64,000 bases of DNA. Source: Arcanobacterium pluranimalium (GTDB lineage Bacteria > Actinomycetota > Actinomycetes > Actinomycetales > Actinomycetaceae). Within the stretch, counting starts at the first letter, position 1, and every line of letters begins with the position of its first letter. Below, piece by piece: positions 34,200 through 42,001 of this stretch. Location of the stretch: contig NZ_JAFBCS010000001.1 of NCBI RefSeq assembly GCF_016907845.1, positions 2,031,800 to 2,095,799 of the forward strand, in the 5' to 3' direction. The notes below the pieces were generated by a model. The model had not been told where the DNA came from. It did no database searches and was given only the letters and a program-made list of their open reading frames with translations. The translations under genes and the position numbers were made by a program.

Positions 34200-34415
34200 C
34201 TAGGCTCCCGAAACTTCGCGACGCTCACCCTCAGCACTTCCAGCAAGCAACTGATCCAGAGCTGAACGAGGCACCCGATAGGAACTACCCACACGCACGG
34301 CAGGCAGTTCGCCAGCATGAACCATGCGATACACAGTCATCCGAGATACGCGCGTAATCTCGGCAACTTCAGCCACAGTGAAAAACTGCGGACCAGAAGA
34401 TGGGAGCTGAGACAT
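34200..34415 (-). CDS. Small excisionase/MerR-type HTH DNA-binding protein
   Basis: 71 residues from ATG 34415. One helix-turn-helix with the pattern FTVAEVAEITRVSRMTVYRM, then VHAGELPAVRVGSSYRVPRSAL, very close in layout to Rv0500A and related to BldC. The open frame extends 31 codons upstream, but that part is not conserved in type; GGAATAGG before ATG 34415 is a modest ribosome-binding site. It resembles phage excisionases, yet no integrase or attachment site is near. It is 71 bp upstream of the bS22-like gene and in the same direction. Confidence 0.85.
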   Translation of the reverse strand: MSQLPSSGPQFFTVAEVAEITRVSRMTVYRMVHAGELPAVRVGSSYRVPRSALDQLLAGSAEGERREVSGA

Positions 34416-34763
34416 CCTATTCCGTCCTACCAAGTAAACCAGAGCAAACCCCTGGAAATCCGATGCGTGAATGAAAGTTCCGACCGTCAACAGCGTGGTG
34501 TAATCCACACAAATCTCAAAAGAATCTCAGATTAAATTTCAGGCACGGAAATTCTTGCCTCAGTCTATCGCATTTTTTCAAAATGCACACAATTCCCAAA
34601 AACTTCAATCGTCACAAGATTCACAACCACACCTACGCCAACTCATAAATAGCAAAAACGGCCAGTTCACACGTAATATCGTGTATACGAACAAAGCAGG
34701 ATAAGCCCTTTCCCCAAGCAAAGCCACTGCATGCAGACCAGCAATAAGAGCGAGGTGTTTTTC

Positions 34764-36131
34764 GTGACGAAACTGCGGCTCTTGATTCGCCTGCGAGATC
34801 ATATCGACACCGTCGCCCGCCGCTCACCAGCTCGGCTCGCATTGGGAATATTTGCCCTCATCATTCTCTTTTTCACATCGCTGCTGCTACTTCCCCAAGC
34901 GCGTAGCGCTCACACCAGCGCGCCTTTCCTCACGGCGCTTTTCACTGCGACATCGGCCACCTGCGTAACTGGACTCACCGTCGTCGATACCGCGACCTAC
35001 TGGTCCACGTTCGGGCACGTCGTCATCGCATTTTCCATGCAAATCGGCGCTCTCGGAGTCATGACACTCGCTTCCCTACTCGGTTTGGCCGTCTCGCGCC
35101 GAATCGGCCTGACGCAACGCATTCTTACAGCTGACGAGACCAAAAGCCGCCTGGGCGAAGTAGGAGGCCTGCTCCGCACCGTCGTCGCCACCTCTCTTAT
35201 CGCCGAATCGATACTTACCTTGGCTCTCCTACCATCGAGTTTGACGGTTGCATCCAATTTTGGCACCGCGGTAGGGCAGTCGATTTTTATGGCCATTTCG
35301 GTGTTCAACAACGGAGGTTTCGTTATTTACGACGCCGGTATCACCGGTTTCGTTGGAAGCTGGATTTTCGCAGTCCCAGTTATCGTCGGAACTTTTATCG
35401 GCGCACTCGGCTTCCCTGTGATTCTCAACATCTCCCGCAATTGGCGCAAGCCGCAACGCTGGTCGCTCACCTCAAAAATCACGCTCACCACCTCCATCTC
35501 TCTTTTCATTCTCGGCGCTATCGGCATCTTCACCCTTGAATGGAATAACGCACACACTTACGGAAATCTGCAACTGCACGAAAGAATTTTGGCAGCGATG
35601 TTCCATTCCATCACTCCTCGCTCGTCGGGGCTGAGCACGCTCGACATCAGCAAAATGCACGAATCCACGTGGTTTTTCACCGATATCCTCATGTTTATCG
35701 GCGGAGGTTCCGGAGGCACTGGCGGCGGAATTAAAGTCACCACTTTCGCGATTCTTTTGCTTGCAATCATTGCCGAAGCTCGTGGAGATCAAGACGTCGA
35801 GGTATATGGACGCCGTATCCCAGCAACCGTCACCCGACTCGCCATATCAATCACATTCCTTGGCGCCGTCCTCGTTGGAACTTCCACGCTGGCAATTTTG
35901 CACATCACTGATCTTCCCCTATCTCGCGTGCTGTTTGAAACGATTTCTGCATTCGCCACAACCGGCCTGAGCACAGGTATCACCCCTATTCTTCCGCCAG
36001 CTGCACAAACGATACTTATCGCCTTAATGTATCTGGGACGCGTGGGAACGGTGACGACGGCGGCCGCACTCGCTTTACGCTACCGGCGTCGTGTGATCCG
36101 AATGCCTGAGGAGCAACCGCTAGTGGGTTAA
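34764..36131 (+). CDS. TrkH/KtrB-family potassium uptake membrane subunit
   Basis: Channel-like K+ translocating subunit. About 455 residues with four M1-P-M2 repeats; selectivity-filter regions are visible as TATSATCVTGLTVVDT, SVFNNGGF, SITPRSSGLSTLDI and SAFATTGLSTGITP. GGGSGGTGGGIKVTT marks the third repeat. The start is taken as GTG 34764, after GAGGTG, over ATG 34731. The regulatory subunit gene follows at 36214. Together they form a Trk/Ktr system for osmotic and pH balance. Confidence 0.93.
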   Translation: MTKLRLLIRLRDHIDTVARRSPARLALGIFALIILFFTSLLLLPQARSAHTSAPFLTALFTATSATCVTGLTVVDTATYWSTFGHVVIAFSMQIGALGVMTLASLLGLAVSRRIGLTQRILTADETKSRLGEVGGLLRTVVATSLIAESILTLALLPSSLTVASNFGTAVGQSIFMAISVFNNGGFVIYDAGITGFVGSWIFAVPVIVGTFIGALGFPVILNISRNWRKPQRWSLTSKITLTTSISLFILGAIGIFTLEWNNAHTYGNLQLHERILAAMFHSITPRSSGLSTLDISKMHESTWFFTDILMFIGGGSGGTGGGIKVTTFAILLLAIIAEARGDQDVEVYGRRIPATVTRLAISITFLGAVLVGTSTLAILHITDLPLSRVLFETISAFATTGLSTGITPILPPAAQTILIALMYLGRVGTVTTAAALALRYRRRVIRMPEEQPLVG

Positions 36132-36213
36132 TCTGCGCGCACTTCACACCAGTGGAATGAACGTAAATGAGATCGCTACACTAGTGAGACAAGCAATACG
36201 AAAGGCGAAACAT

Positions 36214-36876
36214 ATGGCAAAGCGCGCGCTGTCTGAAGCAGTACTCGTCATTGGCCTGGGTAGATTCGGCTCATCCATCGCCACTACGCTCGATGCGCTT
36301 GGCCGTGAAGTCCTTGCAGTCGAATCCGATCCCGTACTCGTTCAAAAATGGTCACATCGGTTCCGCGTGATAGAAGCCGATGCAACCTCGCCTGAGGCTC
36401 TCGAACAACTCGGCGCACGAGACTTTCCTTTCGCCGTCGTAGCTGTGGGAACGTCCGTTGAAGCTTCGGTCCTGATCACCGCAAATCTTGTTGATCTTGG
36501 GCTCGAACAGGTTTGGGCTAAAGCGATGTCGGTAGCGCACGGCACGATTCTCAACAGAATCGGTGCGCATCACGTGGTCTACCCTGAGCACGACGCCGGT
36601 GAACGAGTAGCGCACATGGTTTCAGGAAAAATGCTTGACTACATCGAAATCGAAGACCACTTCGCTGTAGTGAAAATGTTCGCCCCTGCGCAACTGCAAA
36701 ATCAATCGCTCGAAGAGCTCAATCTGCCGCAAAAATATGGCATAACCGTTATCGGCATAAAACCTCCCGATATGCCTTTCGAGTATGCGACGCCGCAGCT
36801 CAAGTTTGGCGCAGGTGACGTGATCATTATTTCCGGCGCCGCAGACGCCGTTGAAACTTTCGTCAACAAGTTTTAG
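36214..36876 (+). CDS. TrkA/KtrA-type potassium channel regulatory subunit
   Basis: Cytoplasmic gating subunit: N-terminal RCK/TrkA_N Rossmann domain with GLGRFG (14-19) and a C-terminal TrkA_C domain (about 135-220). 220 residues is a standard one-unit size. ATG 36214 is preferred over ATG 36157 because GAAAGG lies 8 nt before it and the conserved fold starts a few residues later. It follows the trkH gene and ends 8 bp before radA, so radA may be co-transcribed. Confidence 0.93.
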   Translation: MAKRALSEAVLVIGLGRFGSSIATTLDALGREVLAVESDPVLVQKWSHRFRVIEADATSPEALEQLGARDFPFAVVAVGTSVEASVLITANLVDLGLEQVWAKAMSVAHGTILNRIGAHHVVYPEHDAGERVAHMVSGKMLDYIEIEDHFAVVKMFAPAQLQNQSLEELNLPQKYGITVIGIKPPDMPFEYATPQLKFGAGDVIIISGAADAVETFVNKF

Positions 36877-36884
36877 GAGGCATT

Positions 36885-38273
36885 GTGGCTGCAAAAACTA
36901 AAGCTCCTGGATATCGCTGTACTGAGTGCGGATGGACGGCCGCCAAATGGGTAGGTCGTTGTGGCGAATGCCAAGCTTGGGGAACAGTTATTGAAGCCAC
37001 CACCTCAGGAACTGCATCAAATAATGTACCTGTGTTGATTCCTCATGCTCCTGCTCAGCCCATTACGGATGTATCAGCTCAAGCTTCCGTGAAAACTCCA
37101 ACGGGAGTGCCTGAGCTGGATCGCGTGCTAGGAGGCGGACTCGTGCCTGGCGTCGTCGTGCTCCTCGCAGGTGAACCTGGCGTTGGCAAATCGACGCTAC
37201 TGCTCGACGTCGCCGCAAAAGCTGCGGCAGAATCCGAGACGAACGGTCGAAACCCCGTCCTGTACGTAACCGGTGAAGAATCGGCAGCTCAAGTGCGTGC
37301 CCGGGCTGCGCGAATTGGAGCTTTACAAAAGCACCTGTATCTCACTGCCGAAGCCGATCTTTCGCGAATACTGGGTCATATTGAAAGCAGTAAGCCATCG
37401 TTACTGATTGTCGATTCCGTGCAAACCGTTGTTGACCCAACCGTGGACGGCGCAGCTGGTGGCGTGGCACAAGTGAGGGCAGTGACGGCGGGATTGGTCA
37501 ATATTGCCAAGGCCTCCGGCCTGCCTGTGATAGTGGTAGGGCACGTGACGAAAGACGGTTCAATCGCCGGTCCGCGCGTGCTTGAGCATTTGGTAGACGT
37601 CGTCTGCCAGTTTGAAGGTGATCGCCATTCGCGTTTGCGCATGGTTCGCGCAGTAAAAAACCGCTATGGTGCTACAGATGAAGTAGGTTGCTTCGAACTC
37701 ATTGATAGTGGAATTCGCGGTCTTGCCGATCCCTCAGGACTTTTCCTTTCAGCGCGCAATCTCACTGTTCCCGGCACGTGTGTGACGGTAACTTTGGAGG
37801 GACGCCGGCCAATGCCAGTGGAAATTCAGGCGCTATCGGTGAATGCTTCAGGTCCGCCGCGTCGCACCACTGCCGGTGTAGACAATTCACGCGTTGCCAT
37901 GATGCTCGCTGTGATCCAATCCCGCCTTGGAATTGCCTTTGAGCGAAATGATGTGTTCGTCTCCACTGTGGGAGGAGCGCGCGCCCAAGAGCCGTCGGTT
38001 GATCTGGCCATGGCGCTTGCGCTGATCTCAACCGCAACCGATATGCCTCTCGCACCTGGAGTTATTGCACTTGGCGAAGTTTCCCTCACTGGCGAGCTGC
38101 GCCCAATTGTGGGGATTCAACAACGCCTCAACGAAGCTGCTCGGCTCGGTTTCACGATCGCTATTGTGCCGCCACTGAGCGATGACGTTAAGATTCCGTC
38201 TGGTCTAGATGTGCGAGAAGTTGCAGACGTTCGACTCGCAGCGAATTCGGTGCTTCCGCTCGGCCGGGCCTGA
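36885..38273 (+). CDS. radA: DNA repair protein RadA
   Basis: Branch-migrating ATPase of recombination. In order: C4 zinc finger C12, C15, C26, C29; Walker A GEPGVGKST (96-104); LIVDSVQT Walker B (174-181); KNRYG (258-262), a conservative form of the usual KNRFG; C-terminal Lon-protease-like domain. 462 residues is normal. GTG 36885 has AGGAGG close upstream. In many actinobacteria disA follows radA; here the next gene is on the opposite strand and is not disA. Confidence 0.97.
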   Translation: MAAKTKAPGYRCTECGWTAAKWVGRCGECQAWGTVIEATTSGTASNNVPVLIPHAPAQPITDVSAQASVKTPTGVPELDRVLGGGLVPGVVVLLAGEPGVGKSTLLLDVAAKAAAESETNGRNPVLYVTGEESAAQVRARAARIGALQKHLYLTAEADLSRILGHIESSKPSLLIVDSVQTVVDPTVDGAAGGVAQVRAVTAGLVNIAKASGLPVIVVGHVTKDGSIAGPRVLEHLVDVVCQFEGDRHSRLRMVRAVKNRYGATDEVGCFELIDSGIRGLADPSGLFLSARNLTVPGTCVTVTLEGRRPMPVEIQALSVNASGPPRRTTAGVDNSRVAMMLAVIQSRLGIAFERNDVFVSTVGGARAQEPSVDLAMALALISTATDMPLAPGVIALGEVSLTGELRPIVGIQQRLNEAARLGFTIAIVPPLSDDVKIPSGLDVREVADVRLAANSVLPLGRA

Positions 38274-38309
38274 AACTGGCGTGCTCGCCTACGTTCGTGA
38301 AGCTGCCAC

Positions 38310-39617
38310 TCACCGCGATGTGACGTCGCTCGGCGCGTCTTTCTTGTAGCTCTCGGGGTCTGCCTTATCAACGGCTGATCCGTTGCCATCCACATCAGAT
38401 TTCACATTGGGATCAGGCGATGGCTGCACGGTGGGCTGATTTTGCACAGGTGCAGGTGCAGGCGTGACTGCCTGCGCATTTTTACCATTGGGGTCTAAAG
38501 ACAGCGCAATTTTTGCGCCAAAATCAACGTCGTCGATAACGAATTGCGCCTGATAAGTTCCGGCTTTGGAGGGGTACTGCTTGGCGCAATTAGCTCCGTA
38601 AACGTTTCCGTCCCAGGTGATAGTTTGCGTGCTCGTCAGATTTTTATCGAGTAACAAGACCTTGCTCGCGTCGCCAACGCTGCACGCTTTAGAATCCCAA
38701 ACCGGCTGCTCACCACTCCATACTTTAATTCCGGCATGCTTGTACCCAATATCTACAAAACATGGGCGTTCACCTTTATCGTTTTTGATGCTGATATTGA
38801 AATTCACTGCTTGACCTGGGCGCGAACCTTGCCGAGCAAGAGATACTTCCAACATCTGTGGAGTGCACTTGACCGGTTCAAAATTTGCGCTCTCAGACGG
38901 CGCACTGTTTTGTGCGTCCATTTTAGTGAGCGCGTTTTTCAGCACGATATATGTGCCCAGTAAAGCAATAAGCAGCACAAGCACGACGGATACCGTTACC
39001 ACCAGTTTCTTATTGCGCATATAGCGGGCAATCCCGGTGCGGTGCGCGTCTTGGTTGTTTCGAATTGACCGTGGCAATGGGCCTCCGCGCGATGCTTGCG
39101 ACGACGTCGGTGGCAACCGGCGTGCACGTTCGGCATTCGTTGTGCCACGAGTTGAGTTCACAGCTGAAGAGCGCCCGTGCCGAATAGCTTGAGCTTGTTT
39201 TTCTCGCGATGCGTTGCCGTGATTGCCTGAACGAGCTGGACCCATCGCACGCATTTTCTTCGGCACAGCTGCACCTCGTGGCACTTCAGTGCTGCTTGTA
39301 CGGTGAGAATTTTGCGCTTCTGAGCTTCGCGAATGTTTTACTGTGGCCGAACGCCCGGTGGTTTTTGCTTTCGGTTCTGAATCGATGACGCTGCGCAATC
39401 GTGATGGCAATGAATTTCCATTGCGCGATGACGTCCCTGAGCTGCGCGATGACTTTCCTGACCGCATGGCTTTGCCTTGACTTCCTATTTCACGCACAGC
39501 TGGCGCATCAGAAGAATCGCTAGCTTTTTTAGATCGCGCTGAACGCAACATGCCGCGGATTCGCGAAGAATCCTTGGAAGAGTCCTTGCCCGAACGCCTT
39601 CTTTCATCATCTACCAC
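38310..39617 (-). CDS. Single-pass membrane protein with Arg/Ser-rich cytoplasmic tail, function unknown
   Basis: 435 residues. 1-200 are Arg/Ser/Lys-rich and predicted disordered with a strongly positive charge; one helix at 204-226; then an extracytoplasmic domain (about 245-385) with cysteines C251, C282, C303 and C329, probably disulfide-bonded, and a Pro/Asp-rich tail. I do not recognise the domain. Position between radA and mutY and on the opposite strand recalls Rv3587c of M. tuberculosis, which may be its counterpart. GTG 39617 has TACCTT six bases upstream and may be leaderless. Confidence 0.7.
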   Translation of the reverse strand: MVDDERRRSGKDSSKDSSRIRGMLRSARSKKASDSSDAPAVREIGSQGKAMRSGKSSRSSGTSSRNGNSLPSRLRSVIDSEPKAKTTGRSATVKHSRSSEAQNSHRTSSTEVPRGAAVPKKMRAMGPARSGNHGNASREKQAQAIRHGRSSAVNSTRGTTNAERARRLPPTSSQASRGGPLPRSIRNNQDAHRTGIARYMRNKKLVVTVSVVLVLLIALLGTYIVLKNALTKMDAQNSAPSESANFEPVKCTPQMLEVSLARQGSRPGQAVNFNISIKNDKGERPCFVDIGYKHAGIKVWSGEQPVWDSKACSVGDASKVLLLDKNLTSTQTITWDGNVYGANCAKQYPSKAGTYQAQFVIDDVDFGAKIALSLDPNGKNAQAVTPAPAPVQNQPTVQPSPDPNVKSDVDGNGSAVDKADPESYKKDAPSDVTSR

Positions 39618-39647
39618 GTATTAAAGGTAACGTGAACAGGAGGCAGA

Positions 39648-40820
39648 ATGCCATATTCCACGCCGATAGGCACGAGCCTGCGTGTGAAATACGATCAAGA
39701 ATGGGATCTGCACGAGGCAAAACCCAGCCGTGCAGGCGGCAAACTTGGCCATACACGGGGCAAACCCAGCCGTGCAGGCGGCAAACTTGGCCGATTTTCT
39801 GGCACACTTAACCTGATGGCAACAAATAATCCTGCTTGGGCACACTCGTCTAACTCCGCACGTAGGGCACCCTCACGTAGGGCACCGGCATCTTCCTCCA
39901 ATAGCGCAGATCAACCATCTGCCACCTCCCGGCCTGCGCTGTGGGCGGCTGAACAATACCAACAGATACTTCTGCCCTGGTATGAGCAAAATGGCCGTGA
40001 CCTGCCCTGGCGTCACCCACAGATAACTCCGTGGGCAATTGTGGTGTGCGAAGTAATGAGTCAACAAACGCCGGTCAATCGCGTGCTACCTGCATGGGCT
40101 CAATGGATGGAACGCTGGCCAACTCCTGCCGATCTGGCAGCCGCCTCCCCCGCTGAGGTTCTCATCGCTTGGGATCGGCTCGGTTACCCGCGTCGCGCCC
40201 TACGTCTGCACGAATGTGCACAGGTTCTGGTGCGCGATTACGACGGCGCACTCCCGCACACTCGTCAAGAGCTTTTGGCGCTGCCTGGTATCGGCGCATA
40301 CACAGCCGACGCCGTTCTCGCATTCGCATATCAGCAGTACTCGGTCGTGCTTGACACCAATATAAGGCGCGTTTTGGCCAGATGGCATGGCGCTGCTTTG
40401 CCACCGCCATCTCAAACTGTATTTGAGCGCGAGCGCGCTTGCGTTTTCGTTCCTCAGGACGCAACCCATGCCGCACATTGGAACGCAGCAATTATGGAAT
40501 TTGGGGCTCTGGTGTGCACGGCCCGCGATCCAAGATGTAAAAACTGCCCGGTTCAAAATGGGTGTTTATGGTTTCAAGAAGGCAAGCCTGCAGACTCTTA
40601 TGCCCATCAGCGCACCACTCAGAAATTTACTGGCACTCACCGCGAAGCGCGCGGAAAAATTATGGCTGTGTTGCGCAGTCGTTCACACGTGAGCAAAACT
40701 CAGTTATTCGAGCACAGCGGCCTTTCGCAGGAGCGTTTCGAATCAGCGCTCGCTTCGCTTAAAGACGACGGTCTGCTCACTGCCACAGATGAGGTCTATT
40801 CGTTACCGGCCTTGCCGTGA
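39648..40820 (+). CDS. mutY: A/G-specific adenine glycosylase
   Basis: Removes A mispaired with 8-oxoG. Numbered from ATG 39648: catalytic E135 (CEVMSQQT), helix-hairpin-helix LPGIGAYTADA, catalytic D236 (VLDTNIRR), and [4Fe-4S] ligands C290-x6-C297-x2-C300-x5-C306. The start is debatable. ATG 39648 has AGGAGG at 4 nt, giving a 90-residue, repeat-bearing N-terminal extension; ATG 39816 gives a more usual protein but has no clear ribosome-binding site. The C-terminal MutT-like domain of E. coli MutY is replaced by a short winged-helix-like end. The 3' end overlaps the convergent regulator gene by 25 bp. Confidence 0.92.
   Translation: MPYSTPIGTSLRVKYDQEWDLHEAKPSRAGGKLGHTRGKPSRAGGKLGRFSGTLNLMATNNPAWAHSSNSARRAPSRRAPASSSNSADQPSATSRPALWAAEQYQQILLPWYEQNGRDLPWRHPQITPWAIVVCEVMSQQTPVNRVLPAWAQWMERWPTPADLAAASPAEVLIAWDRLGYPRRALRLHECAQVLVRDYDGALPHTRQELLALPGIGAYTADAVLAFAYQQYSVVLDTNIRRVLARWHGAALPPPSQTVFERERACVFVPQDATHAAHWNAAIMEFGALVCTARDPRCKNCPVQNGCLWFQEGKPADSYAHQRTTQKFTGTHREARGKIMAVLRSRSHVSKTQLFEHSGLSQERFESALASLKDDGLLTATDEVYSLPALP
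39720..39792. repeat. 31-bp direct repeat, 42-bp period, at the 5' end of mutY
   Basis: Identical 31-bp copies at 39720-39750 and 39762-39792. The period is a multiple of three, so if translated in the mutY frame both give KPSRAGGKLG, as part of the N-terminal extension. It may be a coding duplication or a repeated site in the leader region. Confidence 0.8.
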
Positions 40821-41779
40821 TCTGCAACTTTACTGAGTTCTTGCAATCGTGCAGCTGAGTCTTCGTCGATCACGAGATCGGTGATCACTCCAGCCCGTAA
40901 AGCAGCGAGCAAAGGCACAACTTTCTCCACACCGGAAACGATACAGATTCTGCGTGGAATCGCTCGTAGGTCGTTGGGCGTTGGCCCAGATGCACGGCGA
41001 TTCAATTCGAGATCTTCCCATGATCCATCCGCACGTAAAAGCACAGTGCATACGTCTCCAACGACTCCCTCGGCAGAGAGAGAACCGAGTTCGTCAGGTG
41101 TGAGGTAGCCTCCTGAATAGACTTGGGAAGGCACAGCGCCCACCATTGCTCCAATTCCAAAGATCGCGATATCTGCGCGTGATTGGAGTTTACGAACCGA
41201 GGCAATAGAGCGCTCGCGCCACAGGAGATTGCGAGTTTCGGGATAGTCAAAAAATGCTGGCACTGGGAAATGCGTTACTGCAGCTCCGTAGGCCTGACCA
41301 AAGGCTTCCATAATCTCGCCGGCGTAAGGGATTCCAGTGCTAATTTGATTGGCCGCGCCATTGAGCTGAACCACGATCGAGCCTGACGCAGGCTTTGGAA
41401 CTAGATGATCAGTGACAGCCGAAAGAGTATTTCCCCATGCTACACCCACAATATTATTGGGTTGCACCGTCTCCGAGATCAGGATTCCTGCCATAGTGGC
41501 AACAGCTGTGAGACGACGGGTGTCATTTGCGCCGAAAGGTACAGGTACGACGTGTGTGCGCACGCCAAATTTTTGGGAAATGCGCGAACCTAAGGTGTCA
41601 ACCAGCTCTTGAGGTGGGTGTAACGAGATCTGTACGTAACCGAGTTCACGTGCAGTTTTAACCAGCCGTGAGACTGTTGAACGCGAAACGCCGAGCCGGC
41701 GTGCGATTGATTCCATCGTTTCACCTTGCACGAAATGCATTACTGCAGCTTCATACGCGAGATTAAAGCGTTCATCCAC
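40796..41779 (-). CDS. SorC/DeoR-type sugar-binding transcriptional regulator
   Basis: 327 residues: N-terminal helix-turn-helix (about 19-43, ESIARRLGVSRSTVSRLVK) and a large C-terminal effector domain of the SorC type with GVAWGNTLSAV and DVCTVLLRADG. Such proteins bind phosphorylated sugars or polyols. It is divergent from glpABC, so glycerol 3-phosphate or dihydroxyacetone phosphate is a reasonable effector guess, not shown. The GTG start at 41779 has a weak GGGGGA upstream. Confidence 0.87.
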   Translation of the reverse strand: MDERFNLAYEAAVMHFVQGETMESIARRLGVSRSTVSRLVKTARELGYVQISLHPPQELVDTLGSRISQKFGVRTHVVPVPFGANDTRRLTAVATMAGILISETVQPNNIVGVAWGNTLSAVTDHLVPKPASGSIVVQLNGAANQISTGIPYAGEIMEAFGQAYGAAVTHFPVPAFFDYPETRNLLWRERSIASVRKLQSRADIAIFGIGAMVGAVPSQVYSGGYLTPDELGSLSAEGVVGDVCTVLLRADGSWEDLELNRRASGPTPNDLRAIPRRICIVSGVEKVVPLLAALRAGVITDLVIDEDSAARLQELSKVADHGKAGNE

Positions 41780-41926
41780 GCCCAGCGTCCCCCTAAATTA
41801 TTCGTTGCCTACCTCTAAAATACCACACTTGAACATTCGACCATCACTACTGACCGTCCGTGCACATCTGCCCAATCTTGCCCAGATTCCGCTTATTCGG
41901 CAATAGTGAGGATCGAAAACGCTTAA

Positions 41927-41963
41927 TCTAGTTATCTAGAACTTCCCAAACCACTTTGGGGAG
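41927..41963. promoter_or_regulatory. Two inverted repeats upstream of glpA
   Basis: TCTAG-TTAT-CTAGA at 41927-41940 and, directly after, CTTCCCAAA-CCAC-TTTGGGGAG at 41942-41963. They lie 40-75 bp before glpA and are good candidates for the operator of the divergent SorC-type regulator or another glp repressor. TCTAGA also occurs before glpF at 46661-46666. Confidence 0.45.
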
Positions 41964-42001
41964 TGTGTAATTATCAACCAACTTCAGAGTGGAAGACGGT
42001 T

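Noticed and set aside
34200..34415. Phage excisionase as a sign of a prophage
   Set aside because: The HTH protein with the bS22-like gene is a conserved actinobacterial pair; no integrase, attachment site or phage gene nearby.
39720..39792. Possible CRISPR-like repeat
   Set aside because: Only two copies with an 11-bp spacer, within or next to mutY; no cas genes.
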